NCBI GenBank assembly: GCA_964621905.1
Contig: CAZUNG010000008.1
Coordinates: forward strand, 1 to 64,000
DNA: 64,000 bases
Origin: Ruminococcus_G sp964621905
Lineage (GTDB): Bacteria; Bacillota; Clostridia; Lachnospirales; Lachnospiraceae
Reading direction: 5' to 3'
In this document: positions 33,899 through 43,048 of the stretch, piece by piece
Numbering within the stretch: position 1 is the stretch's first letter
Layout of the letters: each line of letters opens with the position of its first letter
Program-made: the position numbers and the translations under genes
The notes under the pieces: model-generated
Databases searched by the model: none
What the model saw: the letters and a program-made list of their open reading frames with translations, nothing else
Told to the model about the DNA's origin: nothing

Positions 33899-35815
33899 TT
33901 ATAAGGTATTCACTGCGATGGAGCTGTACACAGATACCATCAAAAGCAGCGTACTGGCACCGGTCAGTACCGCAGTATCCATGCGTTCCGGCAAAGTGTT
34001 TCTGATAAATTTCGTACGCAGGGCAAGTAAAAACATCATAGTGACGGGCAGGTAGTATCTCCCCTGCACCCCGCGGATAATGTCTGCGCCAACCGGTGTG
34101 AAGCTCAGGTAAAGAGCTGACCACACGAGACAGATCGTCAAAAAAGCCAGACACACAGCGGCGGCTTTCTGGAGAACGGTCAGATCCGCTTTTTCACGTC
34201 CCCGGACATCGGTGAGCGTCACGCCGGCCGCCAGCAGCGCTGTCGTCACCATACTCTGATCTCCCGCCAGGTGCCCCATCTGTCCGAGGCCGCGGTATCC
34301 AAAGGTAAAGGAAAAGAATTTTTCCCACAGACTTTTAAGCAGCAGCTTCGCATAGACAAACGGATGTGCAAATACATACCGCAGCTGTTGTCCGACGCTT
34401 GTGTTCCCGCCTCTGGCATCACCCGCCTGATGTGGGTTTAACAGCGGCGGCAGCGCAAACGTTGACAGCACCAGTAAAAAAGCAAGCACGATAAATCCCC
34501 GGAACATCCTGCACTCTTTTGCTGTTCTGAACCTCTCAGCAGGAATGAAAAGTGCAAGAGCGATCATCGGTATATAAACGGGCTTCGGCAGACTTGCGAT
34601 GACAAACGCCGCCGTAAACACCGCACAGCTCCTGTACGATACATGCCGTCCTCTGTCAATCAGCTCCGGCAGAAGATACGCGATACCCAAAAACGTAAAC
34701 GCTGTCACTGTCGCATCGTACGTGTACGTCACTGCAGAGAACATCGCCGTCGGCATCAGCGCAAGAACCGTCATAATCCGCTTGCCAAACGGTATATGGC
34801 GAATCGCCAGGAATATCACCGCACAGTACAGGATCAGATTTCCAAGTCTCCCCAGCTTATAGATTGACGTAAAATCCAGATGCAGAAGCTGCCCCGCTTT
34901 TATCATCAGCGCCTGTGGGAGATAACTGAAGGAATACATCTGAAATCCGTAGTTGTTCTGCTGGTTTTCATCCGATGGCTTCTGCGAATCCCAGGACAGA
35001 TTATTGTTCCAGAAAGCCTCCTCCTGCTTGTACTCCTCCTCCGACTGCGGAATACTGTACGGCCAGTTATTCATGCTCGTCTGGATCAGATCATTCATGG
35101 CTGGCGTTACCGTTATCGTCTCTCTGCCCAAAAAGGTATCAAACAGATAATATGCTCTTCCAAAATGAATCTCTTCATCCATTCCCACCTTGTGTACGGG
35201 CAGAAGAAGAATCATCAGGCCTCCGACACACAGACTGACCGACAGGAAAATCTGCTCCGCTTTCAGTTTCTTTTCCCCGTACAGGATGAATAGTACCAGC
35301 AGGACCATTCCGGCAGCCACACAGTGAAACAGAAATCTTCCCTCCGAATAATTACCGGTATTATTCACGGCAATGGCCCGGATATTGACATGCCGGGCAT
35401 CTTTCGGCATCCGGATTGTGATCTGGTCCGCGGTATTTCTGATATTTACAGTAGAAGAGGTAAACATATGATTATTGTTATCTGCAATTTTTCTGGTTTT
35501 TGAAGAATCCTCCTCCTGGTAATCACCGACGAGTATGGTTGCATGCAGCTGCCCTTCATAATCAAACTCATAATACAGCTTGTCAACATACTGTTCTTCA
35601 AACGAAAGCGTCAGGCTCGCACCTCCCCGCTCACTGACATAAACCCCGTCTCTCAGTTCAAAACCGTCTGCCGTGATCTGGTCAGTCTCCATATACTGGT
35701 AATCCGTCTGTTTTTTGAAAGCCAGATTATACAGTACTTCTCCCAGGACTCCGACAGCCAGAATCACAAGAACTGCGGCGGCGGCAGCGATATACTTATT
35801 CCTCAGTTTTTTCAT
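33899..35815 (-). CDS. DUF2142-like GT-C membrane glycosyltransferase
   Basis: 638 residues. One membrane helix (about 8-28) and an extracellular beta-rich domain of about 130 residues precede a bundle of ten or more helices. The sequence GMDEEIHFGRAYYLFD (211-226) is the acidic loop that marks the family. The protein likely adds a sugar to a wall polymer outside the membrane from a polyprenyl-phosphate donor. Its start overlaps the DUF2304 gene by 20 bases, and the GT2 gene upstream is coupled to that one in turn. The ATG at 35815 is preferred; a GTG at 35824 is possible. Confidence 0.75.
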   Translation of the reverse strand: MKKLRNKYIAAAAAVLVILAVGVLGEVLYNLAFKKQTDYQYMETDQITADGFELRDGVYVSERGGASLTLSFEEQYVDKLYYEFDYEGQLHATILVGDYQEEDSSKTRKIADNNNHMFTSSTVNIRNTADQITIRMPKDARHVNIRAIAVNNTGNYSEGRFLFHCVAAGMVLLVLFILYGEKKLKAEQIFLSVSLCVGGLMILLLPVHKVGMDEEIHFGRAYYLFDTFLGRETITVTPAMNDLIQTSMNNWPYSIPQSEEEYKQEEAFWNNNLSWDSQKPSDENQQNNYGFQMYSFSYLPQALMIKAGQLLHLDFTSIYKLGRLGNLILYCAVIFLAIRHIPFGKRIMTVLALMPTAMFSAVTYTYDATVTAFTFLGIAYLLPELIDRGRHVSYRSCAVFTAAFVIASLPKPVYIPMIALALFIPAERFRTAKECRMFRGFIVLAFLLVLSTFALPPLLNPHQAGDARGGNTSVGQQLRYVFAHPFVYAKLLLKSLWEKFFSFTFGYRGLGQMGHLAGDQSMVTTALLAAGVTLTDVRGREKADLTVLQKAAAVCLAFLTICLVWSALYLSFTPVGADIIRGVQGRYYLPVTMMFLLALRTKFIRNTLPERMDTAVLTGASTLLLMVSVYSSIAVNTL

Positions 35816-36170
35816 CTTTTTCACACGCCCCTTGTTCTTCCCGTTCTTTCTGTAAAAGCGCCAGTTCCTGTGCAAGCTTTTTCACCTTGTTTGACAGTCT
35901 TGACACCGCCATGGTCAGAGAAAAAATAACGATCAGAGCAAAACAGAAGCCCGCAAAGAACAGCATATTGACGGGTGTACCGATTCCGAATACGCCCGCC
36001 AGCAGTGATGTCAGGGAAGGAAAGCATCCGAAGAGCAGCACTCCGATCCCAAGTACAAACCAGGACATGGCATACTTCAGTTCCAGTTTGTTATTCCGGA
36101 TCATGTTTACCAGCACAATCAGTGCCGCGAGTGCTGCCGCAATCACCAGGATCTGCGTCTTAATATTCAT
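35796..36170 (-). CDS. DUF2304 small membrane protein
   Basis: 124 residues: three membrane helices and a charged cytoplasmic coiled-coil tail (about 95-124). The block ELKYAMSWFVLGIGVLLFG is typical of DUF2304. These proteins accompany DPM1-like GT2 enzymes and GT-C transferases, and may help anchor or flip the lipid-linked sugar; the role is unproven. The ATG at 36170 follows AAAGGAGG by 6 bases and overlaps the GT2 gene by 11 bases. Confidence 0.75.
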   Translation of the reverse strand: MNIKTQILVIAAALAALIVLVNMIRNNKLELKYAMSWFVLGIGVLLFGCFPSLTSLLAGVFGIGTPVNMLFFAGFCFALIVIFSLTMAVSRLSNKVKKLAQELALLQKEREEQGACEKDEKTEE

Positions 36171-36867
36171 CTGTCTCCTCCTTTCGGATACACTCAATGA
36201 TAATAGCCATCGTCACTTTTATCATATAATATACGGACTTTGTCATGGAAATAGACGAAACGCCTCCGCTTCTCTCTCTCATGACTACCGGAATCTCTTC
36301 GACCTTTTTCCCATGGCGCAGTGCAAATGTCACACTTTCCGGCTCCGGATAATCCACCGGATAATTATATGCAAACATCTGAATCACTGCCCTGCCCACC
36401 ATGCGCAGACCGGATGTCGGGTCTGTGATGACCTTCCCCGTCAGAAGGCGAATCAGCTGCGTAAAATAGTGGATACCGATCCTGCGCAGACCGGATGACT
36501 GAAACCCTTTCTTTTCAATGAACCGGGATCCAATAACCATATCCAGCTCATGCGTCTTTAGATAATCAGCCATTTTATTTAAAAATGCCGGATCATGCTG
36601 TCCGTCGCCGTCCACCTGAACTGCCATATCATATCCTTTCTCCAGTGCATACCGGTATCCCGTCTGCACCGCACCGCCGATTCCCAGATTCACGGGAAGG
36701 CTGATTACCGGAAATCCACGTTTTCTGCAGATATCCTCGGTACCGTCCGTCGAACAGTCGTTTATAATAATATAATCAAATTCCGGCGCAAATCGCTCAA
36801 TTTCCTGCACCGTCTTCTCAATACTGGCGCTTTCATTATAAGCCGGAATAATAATCAGTTTCTTCAT
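36160..36867 (-). CDS. DPM1-like polyprenyl-phosphate glycosyltransferase
   Basis: 235 residues, a single GT-A domain: LIIIPAYNESASIEK (4-18), INDCSTDGT, NLGIGGAVQTGYRYA, QVDGDGQHDP with the metal-binding Asp-x-Asp. A short amphipathic C-terminal segment (MIKVTMAIIIECI) replaces the membrane helices, so the DUF2304 neighbour may serve as anchor. It makes a polyprenyl-phosphate sugar for the DUF2142 transferase. GGGAG precedes the ATG. Confidence 0.85.
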   Translation of the reverse strand: MKKLIIIPAYNESASIEKTVQEIERFAPEFDYIIINDCSTDGTEDICRKRGFPVISLPVNLGIGGAVQTGYRYALEKGYDMAVQVDGDGQHDPAFLNKMADYLKTHELDMVIGSRFIEKKGFQSSGLRRIGIHYFTQLIRLLTGKVITDPTSGLRMVGRAVIQMFAYNYPVDYPEPESVTFALRHGKKVEEIPVVMRERSGGVSSISMTKSVYYMIKVTMAIIIECIRKEETDEY

Positions 36868-36879
36868 GGGTATCTCCCG

Positions 36880-38022
36880 TCATAGTCCTAAGTGATGTAT
36901 ATGGCCTGCTGTCCTCTCCCAGGTAAAGTTCTTCAGCAGCCGTTCTTTCGCTCTTTGCGCCGCCGCTTTCCGCCCCTCAACGTCGTCCAGAACGGACAGC
37001 AGTGCTTTCCTGATTGTCTCCGGACGATTGTCACGCATTATCATACCATAGCCCTCATTCAGAATCAATTCCTGTGAGCCTCCGCGGCGCGTTGTGACGA
37101 CATAGCATCCTGCTGCTGCCGCCTCCAGCACGGAAGTCGGAAATCCTTCCGGATAATCAGTCGGGAGGCAATAGATATCTGTCTGTCCCAACAGCGAAAT
37201 CACTTCTTCAAAAGACAGTCTGCCAAGCGGGCAAATCCGTTCACTTCTTTTTGCGCAGACGGCATCCCACTCTTCTCCATCCCCCGCAATCATCAGAAAG
37301 ACTCTCTTTTCCTCCGGAATATCTTTCACCGCTTTTATTAGATTCAGAATCCCTTTTTCTTTGACCAGCCGTCCCGTGTATGTCACCACAATATCTTCCG
37401 GCTGCAGTCCGTACTCCTCCCTGAAATTTCTGACCGGACGAGTTAGCATCTGTTCAATGCCTTCCGCATCCACCGCATTATAAAGCGTTCCTTTGGCGCG
37501 GATATGAAAATGAGCAAGCCAGCGGCAGCACGCCTTCGACACCCCGTAGAAATCCCGGCACCCCATCCGTTCCACTGCGGTCAGTGCATGTTCAAACCAT
37601 CCCCCCACGGTATCGGCAAACCGGTTCCCGACCGTCATATGGCTTGTTCCATGGTCCAGTACGATACTTTTGGCTTTGATCCGGCTGGCAAACGCAATGC
37701 CGTAAAGAGAATGAAGATAAAAACGCGTCTGAATGATCACAAGATCGAAACCGACCTGCTTCAGCCGGCGGTGAATACTCCAAAACACCCGGTCAGGTTT
37801 TGATACCGGGTATCTGCCGTCCAGCAGATTAAAGCACGGCATTCGAAAGACGGGAATCCCCTCCATGAAAGTAAATGTCTCCAGATGCATATCATTCGAC
37901 GTTACAATCACCACCTTATCCCCCCGCTCCATCAGTGCCTTCGCCAGATGATACGTATAACGCTCCACACCACCCAGATAAGGAAAGTAGTGGGAACAGA
38001 AAATACAGATTTTTCTTGCCAT
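36880..38022 (-). CDS. family 4 glycosyltransferase
   Basis: 380 residues, GT-B fold. N-terminal SHYFPYLGGVERYTYHLAKA is the acceptor side. The C-terminal donor side has VVTYTGRLVKEKGILNLIKA and PEGFPTSVLEAAAAG with the conserved Glu pair. The start is the third codon Met (38022), 7 bases after AAAGGAG. It adds a sugar to the lipid-linked intermediate at the cytoplasmic face; donor unknown. Confidence 0.85.
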   Translation of the reverse strand: MARKICIFCSHYFPYLGGVERYTYHLAKALMERGDKVVIVTSNDMHLETFTFMEGIPVFRMPCFNLLDGRYPVSKPDRVFWSIHRRLKQVGFDLVIIQTRFYLHSLYGIAFASRIKAKSIVLDHGTSHMTVGNRFADTVGGWFEHALTAVERMGCRDFYGVSKACCRWLAHFHIRAKGTLYNAVDAEGIEQMLTRPVRNFREEYGLQPEDIVVTYTGRLVKEKGILNLIKAVKDIPEEKRVFLMIAGDGEEWDAVCAKRSERICPLGRLSFEEVISLLGQTDIYCLPTDYPEGFPTSVLEAAAAGCYVVTTRRGGSQELILNEGYGMIMRDNRPETIRKALLSVLDDVEGRKAAAQRAKERLLKNFTWERTAGHIHHLGL

Positions 38023-38044
38023 TTTCATTCTCCTTTAACTGCTT

Positions 38045-38974
38045 TTATCTGCCCCGCATGCGTCTCAGCAGCCATGCAAAAACGCCTGAGGGCATCCACT
38101 TCAGCAGCATCTCAAACAGCGCCACCGATGGTGCCGTCCTGCGGTATCTAAACAGCTGCAAAGTCTTTCTTTTTTCTCTTGCGTGTGAAAATGCCAGAAT
38201 CTGCTCCCTGCGCTTATGATTCGGAAATTTCTCCAGCAGCTCCCGCACAACAGCGCAGGACGTTTCTACACGCCACGTGTAATACTCCTCTTTTGAGGCA
38301 AGATGATAAAAAACGCCGCTGACATTCTTCCCATGACGCCGGTAACTTTGGAGTACTTCCTCAATATAGCACACCCTGCCCATCGCAGCCGCACACATCG
38401 TCACCCATTTATCATGGCCGGTATTCTTTGAAAAGGGCAGCATCTGTTTCGCCGCATCTGTTCTCATCACAATAGTCATTCCAAGTGCATAACAGGTGAA
38501 CACCGCATTACATGAGATATCATCACCGGTATGCCACCGCTCATACGGATATTTGCTTGTACTGTGCACACTTTCTGTCACCACACGGTTTTCTTCATCG
38601 ATGATCCTGCGGTCCGATGTCACAAGGACTGCATCTTCCTGTTTCAGAACCTTTACACATCGGGAGAGCTTTGACACTTCCCATACATCATCCTGATCAC
38701 AGAACGCCAGAAACTCACCGGACGCCACCCTGGTCAGGCCTTCAAAGGCACAGATGTACCCCAGATTTTCGCTGCATTTGCGGTATGTGTACGGCGTTTT
38801 CAAGAGTACGTCCTCAAGAATATCGCTGATATCTTCCTCCGGACAGTCATCCCATATGATCAGCTCAGTTTCCGGATAATCCTGCATCTCAATACTGATA
38901 AGCTGCTGTCTTAAGAACGACGGATCCGGGCGATATACCGACATCAAAACGGATACCCTGGAACATTTCGACAT
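38045..38974 (-). CDS. family 2 glycosyltransferase
   Basis: 309 residues: VSVLMSVYRPDPSFLRQQL (8-26), IIWDDCPEED, SENLGYICAFEGL, FCDQDDVWEVSK with the metal-binding DQDD. The shape is that of the rhamnosyl/galactofuranosyl-like GT2 enzymes of capsule loci. It follows the flippase gene by 4 bases and belongs to the repeat-unit assembly set. Confidence 0.85.
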   Translation of the reverse strand: MSKCSRVSVLMSVYRPDPSFLRQQLISIEMQDYPETELIIWDDCPEEDISDILEDVLLKTPYTYRKCSENLGYICAFEGLTRVASGEFLAFCDQDDVWEVSKLSRCVKVLKQEDAVLVTSDRRIIDEENRVVTESVHSTSKYPYERWHTGDDISCNAVFTCYALGMTIVMRTDAAKQMLPFSKNTGHDKWVTMCAAAMGRVCYIEEVLQSYRRHGKNVSGVFYHLASKEEYYTWRVETSCAVVRELLEKFPNHKRREQILAFSHAREKRKTLQLFRYRRTAPSVALFEMLLKWMPSGVFAWLLRRMRGR

Positions 38975-38978
38975 AGTA

Positions 38979-40232
38979 TTAATCCCTGCTTTCTTTCATC
39001 AGATAGTATATAAAGATTACAAAAAACACCAGTGACATCAAGGCCATGGAGCACAGATAACTGACGGCTCCTCCCAGAATGGCAAAGCGCCTGACCAAAA
39101 CCGGTGTAAAGAGAAACGTAAGCCCCGCTGTGACAGCACATCCGAAAAGGCAGGTAAACTGATGCCTCATAATCACAATGCCATACTGAAGCAGCTGATA
39201 TACCGCTGTAAAAGCCCCTCCTGCAAGTATGATGCACAGAGCGGCACGCTGTCCCTCCAGATCAATACCGGACAGCCAGGACATCACAGGAATCCCCAGC
39301 ACGTAAGCACCTGCCACACAGATGAGTGTGATACCACAGATAATAATCATCTGCCGGCGGATAATTCCCGAAAATGCACGAAAATCGCCGTCATGATATT
39401 TCACGGAGAGCGGCGTGATCAATGGTTTCAGCACAAACCCCGAAAACAGATTCACGACAAATGCCATCATGTACAGCGCATTGAACATCCCCAGATACTC
39501 GTCACTGTAATACCGGTCAATGGCATATTTCGATGCATTGATGACATACGCCGTCAGAAATGAGTTAATAAACAGCGGCAGACAGCTGATCAGCAGTGAT
39601 TTCTGCTTTTCCCAGCAAAAACATATCTGCAGCCCACCGAACGACCGGATCAAAGTTCCGTCAATGACAACGACAGAGATCAGATAGACGATCCCCAGTG
39701 CGGCTATGGAGAGCAGCAGGTTTCTGCTCACCAGCAGTACTGCGGTAAACCCCGCCAGGTACAGGGCAGTCTTTACAAACACTGCCCTGCAGGATACATC
39801 ATAACGGCTCTTCTGCTGATATCTTCCTTCCAGCAGATCAGATATCGACTCACACACCTTAAAGCCGATCATCAGCACAATGGCCGCCATCTTCGCTCCG
39901 CGGTAACCTCCCGCTGCGATCCAGATAAATCCGACAATGACCATAGCGGCTGTGGAGATCAGCCTGGAAGCGCAGTAATCTCCAAGACTGTATTTTTCCA
40001 GCACATCCGAGACCTGAAATGTCCGCATATTATAATAGCCGATTGTCACCAGCTGGTTTCCGATGGACATCGCAATGGCAAAAATACCGGCGGCAGCTGC
40101 CCCCAGTATATTTGACACGCCAAGTGACATAGCAAAAGAGCTTCCTGCATACAGCATACCCGCAAGCACTGTCCAAAAATACGTTTTTTTCAAAGTACCG
40201 CCGTCCGGCGGCATGAACACCCTGGTAATCAT
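38979..40232 (-). CDS. Wzx-like polysaccharide flippase
   Basis: 417 residues with 12 predicted membrane helices and small loops, of the MOP (oligosaccharidyl-lipid) superfamily. LGVSNILGAAAAGIFAIAM at the start is the common first-helix block. It would flip an undecaprenyl-pyrophosphate repeat unit. No Wzy-type polymerase is obvious beside it, though the GT-C proteins are not fully excluded. Its start overlaps the LicD stop (ATGA). Confidence 0.8.
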   Translation of the reverse strand: MITRVFMPPDGGTLKKTYFWTVLAGMLYAGSSFAMSLGVSNILGAAAAGIFAIAMSIGNQLVTIGYYNMRTFQVSDVLEKYSLGDYCASRLISTAAMVIVGFIWIAAGGYRGAKMAAIVLMIGFKVCESISDLLEGRYQQKSRYDVSCRAVFVKTALYLAGFTAVLLVSRNLLLSIAALGIVYLISVVVIDGTLIRSFGGLQICFCWEKQKSLLISCLPLFINSFLTAYVINASKYAIDRYYSDEYLGMFNALYMMAFVVNLFSGFVLKPLITPLSVKYHDGDFRAFSGIIRRQMIIICGITLICVAGAYVLGIPVMSWLSGIDLEGQRAALCIILAGGAFTAVYQLLQYGIVIMRHQFTCLFGCAVTAGLTFLFTPVLVRRFAILGGAVSYLCSMALMSLVFFVIFIYYLMKESRD

Positions 40233-41104
40233 GAATCAGTCTGCTCTCCGTTTCCAAAATCCAGTTCAGCCGGGGGATGATTGTGGCGTTTTTCCTCGGG
40301 CGGAAGCTCCATATAGTTTTTGCCGTATCTTGTGCGCAGATAGACGTGCGGATGATGCGGGAAGCTCAGTTTCATGCCTTCAAACAACAGCTTCCTCACG
40401 GGGTAAATATCCGTGCGCCGCAGCATGCTCGTGTACGGCGTCGGGTCAAACAAAAATGCCACTCTCTTCGTATCGGCATCCCGGTAACGCACTGCAGCTT
40501 CCTTTGCTTTCCGGTAAAGGTATTCCGGAGAAACGTGCAGCAGTTTTAATATTCTGTTTGCGAGTTTTGACACAAACAGTACCGCCTTGGCTTTCCATCC
40601 CTGCGCATAAACAGTTGGTTTCTGAATCTGCCGCAGCACCAGCAGTTTACCGAAGATCCACGCCTGCATCGCCTGTCGGCGGAGCGCCTTCTTTTCATCT
40701 GCCACATTGTCAAAACAGAAAATATCAACGGCTATTCCGGATTCGTAGCCGCATTCCACAGCATCTTCATCCCTGAACTTCGTCCCCGCTTTATACCATT
40801 TTGTAATCATGACCGGAAAAGAAGCATCCACATCAGCGTTCATCAGATGATACTTCCCATTGATCTCTGACTCTCTTTGAGCAATCTCCAGAAACCGATC
40901 GTAATACTCCCGGGTCATTCCGACATCAATGTCGTCATCCCACGGGATGAATCCCTGATGGCGGACCGCTCCCAGAAGTGTCCCGCCGCAGCCGAAATAC
41001 TCGATGCCGTTCTCCTGACAAAGCGTATCAAAATCTTTTAATAGTTCACATTCTATATCCTGCAGTCTCTGCAGGATCTTCGGATCGTATTCCCTGTACA
41101 GCAT
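40229..41104 (-). CDS. LicD family phosphotransferase 1
   Basis: 291 residues. GCGGTLLGAVRHQGFIPWDDDIDVGM (38-63) is the LicD nucleotidyltransferase-fold signature, read here as two overlapping halves with Asp cluster 56-60. LicD enzymes move phosphocholine or phosphoalditols from CDP-carriers to glycans. It overlaps the flippase gene by 4 bases and follows a second LicD gene. The neighbouring IspD/TarI-like cytidylyltransferase points to a CDP-alditol donor rather than CDP-choline. Confidence 0.85.
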   Translation of the reverse strand: MLYREYDPKILQRLQDIECELLKDFDTLCQENGIEYFGCGGTLLGAVRHQGFIPWDDDIDVGMTREYYDRFLEIAQRESEINGKYHLMNADVDASFPVMITKWYKAGTKFRDEDAVECGYESGIAVDIFCFDNVADEKKALRRQAMQAWIFGKLLVLRQIQKPTVYAQGWKAKAVLFVSKLANRILKLLHVSPEYLYRKAKEAAVRYRDADTKRVAFLFDPTPYTSMLRRTDIYPVRKLLFEGMKLSFPHHPHVYLRTRYGKNYMELPPEEKRHNHPPAELDFGNGEQTDS

Positions 41105-41108
41105 CTTA

Positions 41109-41954
41109 TCACCCCTGTTCTTCCGGAAATACCAGCTTTACAATCTCATGACCCCTGCGCTCATCTTCCGGCGGAAACTGCATATAGTCCCCGTACTGCC
41201 TGCGGAGCATGGCATCATTTTGGGCCGGCAGATTGATCTTAATATCTTCAAACTGTTCTTTTTTCATCGGAAACAATTCATCTTCTTTAATCACCCAGAG
41301 ATCCGGATCCCTATCATCCAGTATCGTATAATAGCTGGACATATCTGCATATCTGCGCATCAGTCTTTCATATTGTTCCACGATCCGCTCTGCAGACAAA
41401 CCCGGTTTTATTATGTAATAGCCAAGGCGGCAGGCTGTTCTTACCAGTTTCACCTTCATGCTGTTTCCCTCGAAATACGGTACCCCTGTGTTTCTGATAA
41501 TGTAAAGTCTGTTCCAGAAACGCAGTGCCCGGTATAGTCTGGCACGTTTCTTTCCGGAAACGGGCACATTGTCATACGGGAAAATATCCAGTTTAATCCC
41601 TGGATGGAGCGGCCATTTCTGATTCCACTTTGTCATAAATACAGAACCCTTGGGAAACATCTGCAGATAAAATCCCTGCACTCGTTTTTGAATCGATGCA
41701 CTGTACAGCTCATACCGCTCATCCATTTCTTCTTTTGCAATTTCAATAAAGCGGTCATAATCCGCTCTGAGCATTCCCACATCCATATCATCGTCCCACG
41801 GGATAAATCCCTGATGGCGGACCGCTCCGATCGCCGTACCTGATATTGCAAAATACGTAAGATGATGCTTCTCACATATCCTGATAAATTCTTTCAGCGT
41901 CTCCATGCTGTATTTGCGGATTTTCCTGTAATCCTCTTCGGTATATTGAATCAT
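41109..41954 (-). CDS. LicD family phosphotransferase 2
   Basis: 281 residues with ISGTAIGAVRHQGF and IPWDDDMDVGM (Asp 54-58). It is a clear paralogue of the next gene and differs mainly in the C-terminal half. It overlaps the upstream SDR gene by 4 bases (ATGA). Two LicD proteins in a row may add two successive phosphoalditols, or act on two acceptor sites. Confidence 0.85.
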   Translation of the reverse strand: MIQYTEEDYRKIRKYSMETLKEFIRICEKHHLTYFAISGTAIGAVRHQGFIPWDDDMDVGMLRADYDRFIEIAKEEMDERYELYSASIQKRVQGFYLQMFPKGSVFMTKWNQKWPLHPGIKLDIFPYDNVPVSGKKRARLYRALRFWNRLYIIRNTGVPYFEGNSMKVKLVRTACRLGYYIIKPGLSAERIVEQYERLMRRYADMSSYYTILDDRDPDLWVIKEDELFPMKKEQFEDIKINLPAQNDAMLRRQYGDYMQFPPEDERRGHEIVKLVFPEEQG

Positions 41955-43039
41955 CGGTTACTCCCTTTTTCAGTCAGTATTTCCAGTGTATGCGCCAGCC
42001 CCTTCCTGATCGGAAACAATGCATTCCATCCAAGACTTCGAAGCCGCGCGGCATCCAGCAGTGCCCGCGTAGCTGTCGAATAGCCCGCGCGTTCCAGCGC
42101 ATCCGGCAGTTCATAGACTACCTGTGTTCCGGAAAGATCTGCCAGCATCTGCGCCAGTTCCCCAAGCGTCAGATCAGACTGTGGATCTGCAATATTATAA
42201 GCCTCCCCGGCCTTTCCTGTAAGCAGCAGAAACAGCAGTGCCGACACGGCATCCGCGACATACGTATAAGAATACAGCTGCTTTCCCTCGCTCTTCAGAA
42301 CGATATCCTCCCGGCTGACCGCGTTTCTTAAAAACTGTGCCAAAGCTTTGCTGTCCTCCGCCTGCATGGTCGGTCCATACACACGGCTGAACCGCCCCGT
42401 GACAAATTCCACACCATACTGTGCTGCGTAAGCCTGACAGATGCTCTCGCAGAGACGCTTGCTCTCCGGATAACCGGCGCGTACTGTATTACAGTCAAGA
42501 TACCCCAGATCTTTTTCGGCAAATGCCCGGCTCCCCTGGACATTTTCCCCATAGATTTCTACACTTGACATCAGCAGTATCCTCTGCGGACGTTTGTTTT
42601 TTGCATGCTCCATGAGATTCAGAAGCCCGCTGACATTTCCCGTGATGGTTCCCACAGGATCTGCGGCATAGGCTCTCGGATGTGTGTTGCTTGCTCCGTG
42701 TATGATATAGTCATACGTCATCTCATTCTCAGCAAGCGGCATTGTCACATCCCATGTTTTAAAAAACAGCCGGCCAAAATCGCCGGCTTTTTCCTTTTTC
42801 GATAACATGTCATAGTTTCCAAAACGTCTTCCGGCTTTTTCCTGATCTCTTCCGGCCGCCCAGATGTTGATCTCATTGCGGTAAGCCGTGTTCCGCTCCA
42901 TCAGCACATCGATGAGGAAGGAACCAATCAGACCTGTCGCCCCAGTGATCAGCACTTCTTTTTTTCTGAGCTTTTCCCAAGGAAGGCTGAGCCCCGCGAT
43001 TACTCTTACATCACTTCTATACTGTTCATATTCTATCAT
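41951..43039 (-). CDS. NAD-dependent epimerase/dehydratase (extended SDR)
   Basis: 362 residues: nucleotide-binding VLITGATGLIGSFLID (about 28-43), HGASNTHPRAY, LMSSVEIYGE, and YPESKRLCES with the Tyr-x-x-x-Lys. The substrate is unknown. Next to an IspD-like cytidylyltransferase and LicD genes, it may act on a CDP-linked or phosphorylated sugar (for example reducing or epimerising it). The Met at 43039 sits 7 bases after AAGG; the first Met at 43045 is too close. Confidence 0.8.
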   Translation of the reverse strand: MIEYEQYRSDVRVIAGLSLPWEKLRKKEVLITGATGLIGSFLIDVLMERNTAYRNEINIWAAGRDQEKAGRRFGNYDMLSKKEKAGDFGRLFFKTWDVTMPLAENEMTYDYIIHGASNTHPRAYAADPVGTITGNVSGLLNLMEHAKNKRPQRILLMSSVEIYGENVQGSRAFAEKDLGYLDCNTVRAGYPESKRLCESICQAYAAQYGVEFVTGRFSRVYGPTMQAEDSKALAQFLRNAVSREDIVLKSEGKQLYSYTYVADAVSALLFLLLTGKAGEAYNIADPQSDLTLGELAQMLADLSGTQVVYELPDALERAGYSTATRALLDAARLRSLGWNALFPIRKGLAHTLEILTEKGSNR

Positions 43040-43048
43040 ACTCATACC

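Noticed and set aside
33885..34154. Minus-strand open frame of 89 codons
   Set aside because: It is an alternative frame inside the DUF2142-like gene and shows no independent start signal.
40229..41954. LicD pair read as a phosphocholine (lic) pathway
   Set aside because: No licA choline kinase, licB or licC is in the window, and the cytidylyltransferase is IspD/TarI-like. A CDP-alditol is the better guess, though choline is not excluded given the Pce-like protein and the BCCT gene.
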